From assembly GCA_009746045.1 (NCBI GenBank), contig RPFO01000213.1, positions 5,142,317 through 5,206,316 of the forward strand: a stretch of DNA of 64,000 nucleotides, in the 5' to 3' direction. Position numbers and translations under genes: made by a program. Numbering within the stretch: position 1 is the first letter of the stretch; every line of letters starts with the position of its first letter. The notes beneath the pieces were generated by a model. It worked only from the letters and a program-made list of their open reading frames with translations. It did not search any database and was not told where the DNA came from. The stretch is from Mesostigma viride (lineage: Eukaryota; Streptophyta; Mesostigmatophyceae; Mesostigmatales; Mesostigmataceae). Shown piece after piece: positions 24,012-34,684 of the stretch.

Positions 24012-24430
24012 TCAGTACCATTTAAGGGTTAATTCTTGCACAGCATGACTCCTACGGATGGCCGTCTGCCACTCAGCAGGCGGAGGCTCATCAGAGAGCA
24101 GAACACGGCCTGTTGCAGTCTTGCACAACGCCAGCAGAAGCTCCCGCACACGGGTCAGGGGCCTTGAGCATGCAGCCGTCGGCCGAAAGCCTGGTCGGCA
24201 CCGACCGCCGCATCGTACCACAAGTGAGCAAGGGCATGTACCGTCCAATTCCTCCAAAGTAAAGGGGTGGACGACGTAGTTGTTGGCAAGGCAGCCCTCC
24301 TTCAGGGCGGGGACTTGGTAGTCCGCGGCCGAAGAGGGTGCCGCGGGCGGCGGGGGCCGGGGGTCCATGCAGTGCAACACCAGAGACGGCCGGGCGCCCG
24401 TCTTGGGGTGAAGCGGGTGTGTGTATGGGG
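24012..24430 (-). pseudogene. LINE-A ORF2 fragment (RT N-terminal region)
   Basis: The minus-strand frame contains PSSAADYQVPALKEGCLANN and VLLSDEPPPAEWQTAIR, parallel to 11460-11740 of the plus-strand copy. It ends at both sides within the protein, and one frameshift is evident. Confidence 0.75.
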
Positions 24431-24867
24431 GGGGCGCGAGCCCTGACCCGTCAAGGAACTGACACTGTCAAACAAGTTGCACACTCAGGGCCAACCAGCG
24501 GTCAAGGCTGACCGGCGCCGCGCCGTCCCCCGTGTGCTCCACCGGGGGTGCGCTGCCGCCGGCCGCAGTGCCGGTCAAGGTGGTACCACATTTCCTTGCC
24601 CTGCATGCATGGTTGCGAGCTAGTTGGCAGGCCTTAGCATCCGCAATGTACTGGGCCGCCTCTGCCTCCTGAGGGATATACGTTTCATATACTTGCCACG
24701 GAGACATGCTCTTAATTAATCGATTAATGAATTAAATCAAGCAAGGAGACAACCAGCGCAGGCCATGTGGAAATCGGGAGAATCCGGACCATCCGACCAT
24801 GGTAGCCCATATAGCCACGGACTATAGATATAATAGACGGCGGTATAGGACTGTTTGCACCATCAAT

Positions 24868-25744
24868 TCATCCATCCATCCATCCATCCATCCATCCATC
24901 CATCCATCCATCCATCCATCCATCCATCCATCCATCCATCCATCCATCCATCCATCCATCCATCCATCCATCCATCCATCCATCCATCCATCCATCCATC
25001 CATCCATCCATCCATCCATCCATCCATCCATCCATCCGGCCATCCATCCATCCATCCATCCATCCATCCATCCATCCATCCATCCATCCATCCATCCATC
25101 CATCCATCCATCCATCCATCCATCCATCCATCCATCCATCCATCCATCCATCCATCCATCCATCCATCCATCCATCCATCCATCCATCCATCCATCCATC
25201 CATCCATCCATCCATCCATCCATCCATCCATCCATCCATCCATCCATCCATCCATCCATCCATCCATCCATCCATCCATCCATCCATCCATCCATCCATC
25301 CATCCATCCATCCATCCATCCATCCATCCATCCATCCATCCATCCATCCATCCATCCATCCATCCATCCATCCATCCATCCATCCATCCATCCATCCATC
25401 CATCCATCCATCCATCCATCCATCCATCCATCCATCCATCCATCCATCCATCCATCCATCCATCCATCCATCCATCCATCCATCCATCCATCCATCCATC
25501 CATCCATCCATCCATCCATCCATCCATCCATCCATCCATCCATCCATCCATCCATCCATCCATCCATCCATCCATCCATCCATCCATCCATCCATCCATC
25601 CATCCATCCATCCATCCATCCATCCATCCATCCATCCATCCATCCATCCATCCATCCATCCATCCATCCATCCATCCATCCATCCATCCATCCATCCATC
25701 CATCCATCCATCCATCCATCCATCCATCCATCCATCCATCCATC
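24868..25744. repeat. (CATC)n microsatellite, about 880 bp
   Basis: About 219 CATC units with a single visible interruption (CCGG near 25037). All six frames are open through it, giving artefactual Ser-Ile-His-Pro and Met-Asp-Gly-Trp repeats. Such length with so little interruption suggests recent expansion. The true length may differ from the assembly. Confidence 0.98.
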
Positions 25745-25754
25745 GGGGTGAAAT

Positions 25755-27070
25755 TAATTAATTAAACGCGCGCTCCCGTTGGGGAGTCACGAAGCACCGA
25801 AGTGCTTTTGATCCAGCTGTGTGTGCACAACAGGAAGAAAGGGCAGAGACCCCCATTCTCCTTCATGCCAAAGGCATGCCACAGCTGGCGGCCCCCCCAC
25901 CAGTCCTACTCACCTTCCCCTCCCCTGAGGATAAGCAGCGGTTCCTCTCTCGTCGCAAGCGGTTGCACGACCTCACCTGGACGCTGGATGACGACCTCAC
26001 CCCCGCTCAGCAACAGCAGCGACGCGACCTGTGGCCGGAATACCTCCGCCATAAGCAGGACCCCCAGAAGCCCAAGGTGTACTGGAGGGGCGGGGACCTG
26101 ATGATCAACCACAAGATGTGGACGCCCCCAGCGGGCTAGAATAGCAATAGCCCTAGCTTGTAACCATTGGCGTCACTGCCGCTAAGGCAGCCATGCCTAG
26201 AATGTTGCCTAGCTGTGCCAACACACCTAGTCACGTGCCGCCAACGCACGGTACACAACCAGCCATAGCCTTAGCCTAGTCCTAGTACAGCCATGCTACG
26301 CCCTGGCTATGTTCAGATTACTTGCCCACGCTCCTTGCTATGATATGCTCACATGGGTCTTATTGCACCCACAGTTTGCCGGATCGTTAGCCTGTCCTTT
26401 TAGCTAGCCGCGCCCGATTGCAGCTGTGGCATGCCTTTGGCATGAAGGAGACTGGGGGTCTCTGCCCTTTCTCCTGTAGTGCACACACAGGGATTAAAAG
26501 CACTTCGGTGCTCCGTGACTCCCCAACGGGAGCACGAGTTTAATTAATTAATTAATGCCACAGCTGCACTCGGACATGCTAAACGATCCGGCATGCAATC
26601 TGTGGGTGCAATATAAGACCCATGTGAGCATGGCATAACAAAGAGTGTGGGCAAGCTAGTAATCTGACGATCATAGCCAGGACGTAGCATGGCTGTACAA
26701 GGACTAAGCTAAGGCTATGCATGGCTGGTTGTGTACCACGTGCGTTAGCGGTGCACGTGACCAGGTATGTTGGCACAGCTAGGCAAACAGTCTATGCATG
26801 GCTGCCATATGTAGCGGCAGTGACTATACCAATGGATACAAGCTAGGGCTATAATTATGCAAGCTATTCTAGCCCGCTGGGGGCGTCCCACATATTGTGG
26901 TTGATCATCGATCAGGTCCCTGCCCCTCCATTGGCACCTTGGGCTTCTGGGGGTCCTGCTTGTGGCGGAGGTATTCCGGCCACAGGTCGCGTCGCTGCTG
27001 CTGCTGAGCGGGGGTGCTGATCGGGGTTAATACTCCGTGACTCCCCAACGGGAGCACGAGTTTAGTTAAT
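25755..27070. mobile_element. Rearranged cluster of LINE-T ORF1/3'UTR segments
   Basis: Four pieces alternate in direction. A minus-strand 3' terminus (25755-25885, with GCTCCCGTTGGGGAGTCAC) is joined to a plus-strand ORF1 C-terminal domain and 3'UTR ending in the complementary hairpin and TTAA tail (25886-26555). A minus-strand 3'UTR and ORF1 C-terminus (26556-27010) follow, then a plus-strand 3' terminus (27027-27070). The two outer 130-bp ends of the first unit form an inverted repeat. There is no RT anywhere in the cluster. Confidence 0.65.
25819..26139 (+). pseudogene. LINE-T ORF1 C-terminal domain
   Basis: From about 25887 the frame encodes PPPVLLTFPSPEDKQRFLSR, RRKRLHDLTWTLDDDLT, PAQQQQRRDLWPEYLRHKQD and KVYWRGGDLMIN, then a stop. 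This matches the end of the RRM-like and C-terminal nucleic-acid-binding domains of L1-type ORF1 proteins and is over 90 percent similar by eye to 63184-63474. The N-terminal residues come from the inverted 3' terminus and are not part of the original protein. A second, shorter minus-strand copy lies at 26905-27010. Confidence 0.75.
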
Positions 27071-27364
27071 ACAGCCGCTGAATCAAGCCAGAGGTCCTTA
27101 GTAGCTCGAATCCATGTTGGATCTATATACTTGAACGTATGTGAATTCACGTTTTTCGTGTCTCGGCACTCGATGCCGGCAGCCGTTGAGTTTACTATTT
27201 GTTTAATAGTTCTCGACAATATCATCACTGCATGACTATTCTCATAAGTGGCCGCCGGCCCCACCATGGCCACATTGGCTTATGCACCTCTCATCTAGGG
27301 TGCTAACTATCAACAAACACCTGTACCCAGGTGCAGGCCGCGGGCTGGTGAGTAAAATTAAATT

Positions 27365-27480
27365 AATTAAGAACATAACTCTGTTGAGAGTATACGTAAC
27401 ACTTGGCCCTGAGAAGGGGGCATATATGGTTTTTAATACATTCTGGGCTAGAACCTGCAGGTGGGGGATGTAAACACTGG
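27365..27480 (-). mobile_element. LINE-C-like 3' end fragment
   Basis: Reads TTAATTAAGAACATAACTCT, then TGAGAGTATACG, GAGAAGGGGGCATATATGG and GGGGGATGTAAAC, parallel to 45670-45795. The hairpin next to the AT tail is mutated here. Confidence 0.6.
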
Positions 27481-27599
27481 ACACATCAATCCGAAAACCC
27501 ATTTTCTTCCCCTGGAAAATATTTGGAGATGGAATAATGGTCAGTTTGACCTCAAATTTGGCACCAAGGTTCCTTATCAGATATCTTATGATGCCATGT

Positions 27600-28800
27600 G
27601 GTCAAAATTTTTTTTGGGAGTTGGCAGCATGGTAACATGGTGACATTTGCTAGCAAAAAATACTGTATTTTCAGCACTTTCTGGCATGTATGCATATATA
27701 ATGACATCAAATGAACTCAGTTGGGCCTGGAACTTTGCACATGTTTTAAACACATCCCATGCAGCATGCCCACAAAGTTTCAGGCTGGTTGGATGACAAA
27801 TTGGTGACAAATGCTAGCATAAATACCCCCAAAATGCAGTTTTTCATGGTTTTCCAAGGGTTTTATCACACATATGCATACCAAATGAGCTCAGTTGGAG
27901 CTGGAACTTTGCACATGTTCTAAACACATCCCATGCAGCATGCCCACAAAGTTTCAGGCTGGTTGGATGACAAATTGGTGACAAATGCTAGCATAAATAC
28001 CCAAAAAATGCAGCTTTTCATGGTTTTCCAAGGGTTTTATCACACATATGCATACATAATGACACCAAATGAACTCAGTTGGGCCTGGAACTTTGCACAT
28101 GTTCTAAACACATCCCATGCAGCATGCCCACAAAGTTTCAGGCTGGTTGGATGACAAATTGGTGACAAATGCTAGCATAAATACCCCCAAAATGCAGTTT
28201 TTCATGGTTTTCCAAGGGTTTTATCACACATATGCATACCAAATGAGCTCAGTTGGAGCTGGAACTTTGCACATGTTCTAAACACATCCCATGCAGCATG
28301 CCCACAAAGTTTCAGGCTGGTTGGATGACAAATCAGTGGTGACAAATGCCAGCATAAATACCCCAAAATGCAGCTTTTCATGGTTTTCCAAGGGTTTTAT
28401 CACACATATGCATACATAATGACACCAAATGAACTCAGTTGGAGCTGGAACTTTGCACATGTTCTAAACACATCCCATGCAGCATGCCCACAAAGTTTCA
28501 GGCTGGTTGGATGACAAAATGGTGACTGATGCTAGCAAAAAACAACCCAAAAGGCAGTTTTCCTTGGTTTTCCAAGGGTTCCAACACATGGGTGCCTATA
28601 TCAATGAACTCAGTTAAGCCTAGAACTTTGCACAGCTCATAAAAACATCTATGTTAACTGCCCACAAGAAATTCAGACTGTTTGCATGACCAATAGCTGA
28701 CAGATGCTAGCAAACATTGCACAAAAAATGCAGTTCCTAGTAATTGTTTTTCAAGGGTTTCATCCCATAGTTGCAAGTCAACCATTCCAGTTTGGGATAT
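27600..28800. repeat. Satellite-like tandem array, monomers of about 174 and 185 bp alternating
   Basis: The marker GGCTGGTTGGATGAC recurs at about 27783, 27957, 28141, 28315 and 28501, so spacings are 174, 184, 174 and 186 bp. Long and short monomers alternate, the long type carrying an extra ATAATGACACCAAATGAAC segment, so the real repeat is a dimer of about 358 bp. Diverged monomers flank the core on both sides. Each monomer includes GCACATGTTCTAAACACATC and CATGCAGCATGCCCACAAAG. No coding potential. Confidence 0.85.
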
Positions 28801-28954
28801 ATAGTCAGGTTCCCAACAACACATCTTGATGATATATTATGTGATATTGCAGGAAGGCAGACTTAGGGGCACACGCCCATGATACAACGTCAACATGTAC
28901 ATCAACAACACACACGTAACTTAGCTAATCATCATAATAAAAAGCACACCTTCC

Positions 28955-29199
28955 CCACCCACCCACCCACCCACCCACCCACCCACCCACCCACCCACCC
29001 ACCCACCCACCCACCCACCCACCCACCCACCCACCCACCCACCCACCCACCCACCCACCCACCCACCCACCCACCCACCCACCCACCCACCCACCCACCC
29101 ACCCACCCACCCACCCACCACCCACCCACCCACCACCCACCCACCCACCCACCCACCCACCCACCCACCCACCCACCCACCCACCCACCCATATAACCA

Positions 29200-29239
<40 letters not shown>

Positions 29240-29243
29240 CACA

Positions 29244-29291
<48 letters not shown>

Positions 29292-30140
29292 CAAAGTCAT
29301 GCCTTCCCTCCCTCCCTCCCTCCCTCCCTCCCTCCCTCCCTCCCTCCCTCCCTCCCTCCCTCCCTCCCTCCCTCCCTCCCTCCTCCTCCCTCCCTCCCTC
29401 CCTCCCTCCCTCCCTCCCTCCCTCCTCCCTCCCTCCCTCCCTCCCTCCCTCCCTCCCTCCCTCCCTCCCTCCCTCCCTCCCTCCCTCCCTCCCTCCCTCC
29501 CTCCCTCCCTCCCTCCCTCCCTCCCTCCCTCCTCCCTCCCTCCCTCCTCCCTCCCTCCCTCCCTCCCTCCTCCCTCCCTCCCTCCCTCCCTCCCTCCCTC
29601 CCTCCTCCCTCCCTCCCTCCCTCCCTCCCTCCCTCCCTCCCTCCCTCCCTCCCTCCTCCCTCCCTCCCTCCCTCCCTCCCTCCCTCCCTCCCTCCCTCCC
29701 TCCCTCCCTCCCTCCCTCCCTCCCTCCCTCCCTCCCTCCCTCCTCCCTCCCTCCCTCCCTCCCTCCCTCCCTCCCTCCTCCCTCCCTCCCTCCCTCCCTC
29801 CCTCCCTCCCTCCCTCCCTCCCTCCCCCTCCCTCCCTCCCTCCCTCCCTCCCTCCCTCCCTCCTCCCTCCCTCCCTCCCTCCCTCCCTCCTCCTCCCTCC
29901 CTCCCTCCCTCCCTCCCTCCCTCCTCCCTCCCTCCCTCCCTCCCTCCCTCCCTCCCTCCCTCCCCTCCCTCCCTCCCTCCCTCCCTCCCTCCCTCCCTCC
30001 TCCCTCCCTCCCTCCCTCCCTCCCTCCCTCCCTCCCTCCCTCCCTCCCTCCCTCCCTCCCTCCCTCCCTCCCTCCCTCCCTCCCTCCCCCCATCATTCAT
30101 GCATCCATTCATTCATGCATGCATCCACTCATTCATGAAC
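28955..30140. repeat. Compound microsatellite: (CCCA)n, (CACG)n, (CCCT)n
   Basis: About 235 bp of CCCA (28957-29190) is followed by about 95 bp of CACG/CA (29197-29292), then nearly 790 bp of CCCT with sporadic CCT steps (29303-30088), and a short ATTC/ATGC tail. The minus strand is G-rich throughout. The long reading frames on both strands are artefacts. CCCT units also form the intronic array at 5.4-5.7 kb. Confidence 0.97.
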
Positions 30141-31098
30141 ATGCCTCCGCTGGCCAGGGGTTCAAAATGATGCAACAGGCACCAAAAAAGGGAGAAGGAG
30201 CCGCCTCCCCGACGTGCCGCCCGGCGACGGCAGCGATGGGCCCAGGCGGGGAACAGTGCGCTTTGTCTTGTTCGCCGGGGTGAGCCGGCGGGGTGCGGTC
30301 ACTGTCGCGTTTTATTTAGCCCGCCCGCCCCAGTCCTTCTCGGAGTGCCTTCTCAGGCCATGGCGTCAGGGTAAGAGTTCTTTTCGCCCGTCGCCGGACG
30401 CTTAAACCACTAGACTACGCCGGTTAATTACGACAAGAAAGCGGGTTACGACGATAGAAACCAGTAGATGGTGGTTCTCCCGCACCCCGGGCACACCAGC
30501 GACATCGGCAGCGAGCCCCGCCCGCAGTTTATGCAGCGGACAATGTTGCTCTGCCCAGTGAAAGTCATAAAGCTGCAAGAAATGGGGTGAAAGCGATTCA
30601 ATCCACGACATGCATTTTTGCCCCTGTCAGCGCTCCTATAATTCTGACTTTTACGGGGAAATCGCGTGCAACATGGAAACGCAAAATTAAGGGAATTCCA
30701 ACACTAAATTTCTTCGAAATGATATAAGGAATCGTTCGAAAGTGTGCCCTCCCACCAGGTGCGTCTTAATCTGTGCTAGACATTACCTTGCACACGCACG
30801 GGTAGCTGTGCGCGGCGTGCGAAACTGGCCACTGCTGCCTGTTTGCCGTCGCACCCTCCAAAAAAAGAACTGCTTTCGAACGTTTTTTTTCCAGAATAAA
30901 TTTCCTTACGAGAATGCCGATCGAACAAGCGAAATCCGGTACAAAATGGCTTCGTAATTCCTGCACAGTAAATTTTCACGCCACCATAGCCTTCGCAATG
31001 AAATTTGCACTCAACATCTCCCGCGCGCACCGAATTTCGTCAATTTCACCCCGGATTTGCCGCGGACACTTTGGCGCGGCGTCGGATTGATGTGGATC
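30141..31098. other. No recognisable gene; tRNA-like A-box
   Basis: On the minus strand near 30425-30400, GGCGTAGTCTAGTGG fits a pol III A-box, but no anticodon stem or B-box follows, so no tRNA is called. A tRNA-derived SINE head is possible. The remaining frames are short. Confidence 0.35.
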
Positions 31099-31715
31099 CA
31101 CCTACTCTGGGTGCTCTAGGTGCACCTGCACCTCCATGTATTCCAGCAGCTAAGGTGCGGACATGGAGTGGAAGATGATTATGGCTCGGCAAGAGCTACT
31201 AAAGGCATGGCCTCTCAGCAGAGAGTAGCTCTCTGCAATTAGGGCAAAGTGCAATGCTAACTATACTTAATGCTATAATAATGCATCAGCTGGTGTGGAT
31301 CCGGGTTGGTCAGTACGCCGTACGGAGCCGCAAAAATACGGGAAAACGTACACTGAAGGCCTCCGCCGTATATACGCGTATTTATTTTAGAATACGCGAT
31401 TTGGACTTAGAATTTTTCGGGGGTACCAGCGGGCAGCGGGCACTGGCGCAGTGCCCAGGTTCTGGGCGCGGCGCGCTCACTGCACATTTGAGATTTTTAC
31501 TACTAGAAGTAGATGCGTACAGTTCTTTTCATAAAGCGCAAGCTTGCAAAATGTTTGGCCGGTAGGAGACAGCTAGGACTAGGTACATAACGCATAGGGT
31601 AATAACAGTGTGCCAGCAAATGCCAGCTGTGCTACTGACGGTGTAATGCAATATAGCGACGACGAGGCCAGTGCGCGACTGTGCGACAGTGTGCAGCCAT
31701 TTTCGATTTGCAGCC

Positions 31716-32325
31716 ATGAAGAAGAAAGGGCCTGAATGGGATTTCGTTCTCGAGAAGAAAGAAGCAGTCACAGATGCTGTTAGTAACAAAACGCAGTTTG
31801 TGTCGAATAAGTTCTGCTCATTTTGCAACAAGAAGTTCTCATACGGGGCGGGGGCAATCAGCGTATTCCGAGTCCGTGCACACTTTGCCGGAATCGCAGG
31901 GGAAGGGATGTTACCCTGCGACAAAATTCCACCGAATATCCGGCGCAGGTTTCTCAGGATTGCTATCAACAAGTTGCAGAAGTCACTGAGACGCCAAGAA
32001 GCAGCACAATTTGAACAGGGCAATGGCGGAGATGGGAAGGGGCTCAGTGAGTGCACCGGCTGACTTGTCGTCGGTTCCCAGCAAAGGCCAGCTGAGCATC
32101 ACCAAATGGCTGGTTCCCGTCGACGAGAAAGGTGTCCAGCTAGCTGCTGGCTGCCGAATTTTTTATCGAGAACAGCGTTGCCTTCAATGCGGCTGAGAGC
32201 GCCTCTTTCAAGCAGATGGTGGCCGGCATGATCCAGTACAAAGGAGGGCACGTCACCCCTCCTTCTCGGAAGTTGTTGGGTGGCGAGCTCCTCGTGAAGA
32301 AGAAGGAGAGCGTGGTCCTTAGTTG
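31716..32325 (+). pseudogene. hAT transposase N-terminus with BED zinc finger, frameshifted
   Basis: The first frame starts MKKKGPEWDFVLEKKEAV and contains a BED-type finger: CSFCNKKFS, then VRAHFAGIAGEG with the trailing PCDKIPP typical of hAT proteins. After a frameshift near 32045 the sequence continues with SKGQLSITKWLVP. After another near 32150 it reads EFFIENSVAFNAAES, FKQMVAGMIQ and TPPSRKLLGGELL, the standard hAT linker before the catalytic core. It then stops matching at about 32325, where other sequence begins. The finger binds transposon ends in intact relatives. No catalytic Asp/Glu region remains. Confidence 0.85.
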
Positions 32326-32344
32326 TGTCTTATGTCCTCTCATG

Positions 32345-32520
32345 CATTATATAGTGGATGGCTTTCCTTACAATTAATTAATTAATTGATTCCTTACAAT
32401 TCCCGTTGCAGGCTTGCAGCCTGCTCCCCCCTGCATTTAATTAACAAATCATAATCAGATAGGATTGCAGGGCATAAATGGAAGATGTTAATAAATAAGC
32501 ATATACACCAAATTTCAGTT
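32345..32520. repeat. Dispersed repeat inside the hAT remnant
   Basis: The order AGTGGATGGCTTTCCTTA, GCAGCCTGCTCCCCCCTGCA, CAAATCATAATCAGATAGGA, GGAAGATGTTAATAA parallels 23758-23860 (AGTGGAGGGTTTTCCTTGG and following). Both are AT-rich, non-coding and diverged. It probably inserted into the hAT copy or was captured by it. Confidence 0.5.
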
Positions 32521-32762
32521 GCAATAACTGCATGACCATCATCAAGGAGCGTGCTAATTGGGTGACTGACAATTGGACCACAAAAACTGTCGCGTATTTT
32601 ACCGCCGCGTATTTTACAACCCCCACGTATAATACGCGTATTTTAGGTCCGCGTATTATACCCCGTACACGTATTTGCCAACCCAGGTGTGGATCCCATC
32701 ATAGGCATACATGTACATGGCCACGTTGGCTAAGCCTTACTATTCTGCACTACTGCCGCTAT

Positions 32763-33072
32763 CACGAATTCTATTTTATTCCGCGCGACCAAAAAATGCA
32801 GTTTACCCCCCATGCCGATGGCAGTAAAAGAAAGCAGCGATATTGTAAAACAGCTACTTGCCGCCACAACCCAACATCATTAAATCATCGTCTTCAACAT
32901 TCGAGCAATTGTTTTGCATTTCTCTAGCCCTACATTGCTAGTTTCGCCTAAACGCAGTCGCCATGGCCACTTCCGCAAGGGGTGCGCGCACCGTGCACCC
33001 ACTTTTCACGGTACGGCTGGTACCGCGAATTAATTTTTTCGGGCAGAAAATATTCGCCGCGCCACGTCCCCT
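32763..33072. other. No recognisable gene
   Basis: No domain or shared repeat recognised. Confidence 0.4.
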
Positions 33073-33187
33073 TAATTAATTAATTAATTAATTAATTAAT
33101 TAATTAATTAATTAATTAATTAATTAATTAATTAATTAATTAATTAATTAATTAATTAATTAATTAATTAATTAATTAATTAATTAA
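33073..33187. repeat. (TTAA)n array, about 115 bp
   Basis: Uninterrupted TTAA units directly at the 3' edge of a minus-strand ORF1 element (33188-35263). Position and unit match the TTAA tails of LINE-T elements, so this is most likely a retroelement tail that has expanded. Confidence 0.85.
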
Positions 33188-33463
33188 TATGGTAGCTCCC
33201 GTCGCCGTTGTTGCTGCGCCAGGGTCAAGTAGTCGTCCAGCGCGTGTAGGGAGTCCTCACGAGCCGCGCTTGCGGCGGTGCGCTTGAGGAACGAAAGCTT
33301 GTCCGCCATGTTCACAAAGGTGAGCAGCAGCGCGGGGGCGGTCCCGCCTTACTCCGCGAGCGGGGAAGGCGGAGAGCCTCCAGCTTGAGTTCACCAGTGA
33401 GGGCCATAATAGGGACAAGGATTTTGTCCGCAAACGCCTGTGCAAGCTTCTCGGAGTAACTTC

Positions 33464-34144
33464 TCATGCGCCTTCCAGCAGGTCCAAGTGCTTGTTGACG
33501 ATGACGTTATGGCTGCGCTTGTTGAGTTCGGCCTCCTCGCGGAGGTCGAGTGTCTGTTGCTTGAGCTGTGCGGCAATGGCGGAGGTGGTGGTGGTGGTGT
33601 GGTTCAGCAGCATGGCCGCCCAGGTCTGGGGGGGAGGATGAGCGTCGCCTGCTGGGCCAGCGGGGGCTGGCTTGGCGGCAATGTCCTTCACCGCCTGGGC
33701 GGTGAGGCCTGCGGTGTTTTGCAGGCACTCGATCGATGACGATGGCATTGTCCTTGAGGCGCTTGTCGATGTCACGGAGCAGGGTGGTGATGGCGTCGGT
33801 GGTGCATGGCGGTGGTGGAGGGGGAGGGGGAGGCGAGGAGCCCTGGTGGAGGTGGCGGTGGAGATGGTGGAGAGAAGGGGGAGCTCGGCAGCCAGCGTGC
33901 CGCCCATGGCTGCCGCATCTGCAGCGAGGGGGTCCGCGTGCTGCTCGAAGGCCTCCTTGAGGATGGAGCAAATGGCGATTGCGGAGACGGGGGGGGTCCA
34001 GATCTCGGCGGCAGAGCGTCCAATGAGGGAACAGAGGACAAGGGTCTGGAGGCGGGGGCGGGTGAATTGGCGGGGGCGGGTGAAGTGGTGCACGCTGGGG
34101 CCAGTTTCAGCATAAAGCTTGCGACCTGACATGAGCATGTGCAA
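33464..34144 (-). pseudogene. LINE-C ORF1 central region
   Basis: The 226-codon frame aligns with residues about 50-250 of the 46111-47202 ORF1, sharing ECLQNTAGLTAQAVKDIAAK and DLREEAELNKRSHNVIV. The predicted coiled-coil part is Thr/Ser/Pro-rich and poorly preserved. It ends in NKHLDLLEGA, where the RRM-like domain should follow. That domain is only traceable in other frames down to 33190. Confidence 0.7.
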
Positions 34145-34149
34145 TGAGA

Positions 34150-34680
34150 CGTTGTTGGGCTGTCGCGTCCGTGATCTATCACGTCCGCAATCCAGATTTT
34201 AGCGTAATTCTGACGTCCGCAGCCTTGTGCGGGTTGCTATACCGCGGCCCGGTACTGACGCCGCGGATCTCAGTTGTACTCACGCGCCAAGTCCGCTGAA
34301 TTTGCTGACGGAACTTTTGGGCGGACCTGAATTTCACTGACATTCGTCACAAGGGCAGTTTGCCGAATGCTGGTACACACCAAGCCGGCGAGGCACTGAG
34401 CAGATGTGCAATTTCAGGATTTCAACGTGGGACACCAGACACAAATGCAAGGAAGCCCCAGGCGGTGCCTGGCATAGCCGACAGATTTGCCCTTAATGTA
34501 TATTTGTGTTCGCTTGACAGATAAAGCTTGAATTAAGTTTAGCTTGTCGGAAATTAGACAATGTTATGATTGGCTGATGTCTAAAGTGGCGCTAGTGGCG
34601 CCAGCCGCCAGGCTTGAGCTTTGAGCAGTATATAGAAGGATGAGCAACGAACCATGGTGGTCGTTGTTCGTCCGTTTCTC
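34150..34680. other. Unidentified insertion within LINE-C copy
   Basis: Sequence absent from the parallel 45.7-47.7 kb element. It has a TATA-like AGTATATAGAAG at about 34626 but no recognised gene. Borders are not defined by a clear target duplication. Confidence 0.4.
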
Positions 34681-34684
34681 TCCC

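Larger units (their letters stand above)
31301..32686 (+). mobile_element. hAT-family DNA transposon remnant with TIRs and 8-bp TSD
   Basis: The ends CCGGGTTGGTCAGTACG (left) and, reversed, CTGGGTTGGCAAATACG (right) are terminal inverted repeats. GTGTGGAT is duplicated immediately outside both ends (31293-31300 and 32687-32694), the 8 bp expected of hAT. The element is 1,386 bp. It carries the N-terminal part of a transposase but no RNase H-like catalytic core, so it is an internally deleted, non-autonomous copy. Sub-terminal ACGCGTATTTTA-type repeats occur near both ends. A further repeat (32345-32520) lies inside. Confidence 0.87.
31100..32762 (-). mobile_element. LINE-C 3'UTR fragment split by a hAT insertion
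   Basis: 31100-31300 (GCTCTAGGTGCACC, CTCTCAGCAGAGAGTA) parallels 45800-45990, and 32687-32762 (CATAGGCATACATGTACATG, GGCCACGTTGGCTAAGCC) parallels 45990-46085. The two halves are contiguous in the 45.7-kb element. Here they are separated by the hAT element and its 8-bp target duplication. Confidence 0.7.

Noticed and set aside
28921..30138. Very long open frames (up to 391 codons) of Gly-Arg-Glu, Pro-Ser-Leu or Val-Gly-Gly-Trp repeats; similar at 5182-5822, 24799-25761, 38257-38791, 41444-42183 and 61166-61838
   Set aside because: They are translations of simple-sequence arrays that are open in all frames. No start context, exon structure or non-repetitive domain supports them.
30395..30430. 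tRNA gene on the minus strand
   Set aside because: A good A-box (TAGTCTAGTGG) and D-arm-like sequence, but no anticodon arm, T-arm or B-box in the next 70 bases. At most a SINE head.
33806..34129. Gly-rich plus-strand frames
   Set aside because: Antisense to the LINE-C ORF1 middle region on the minus strand.
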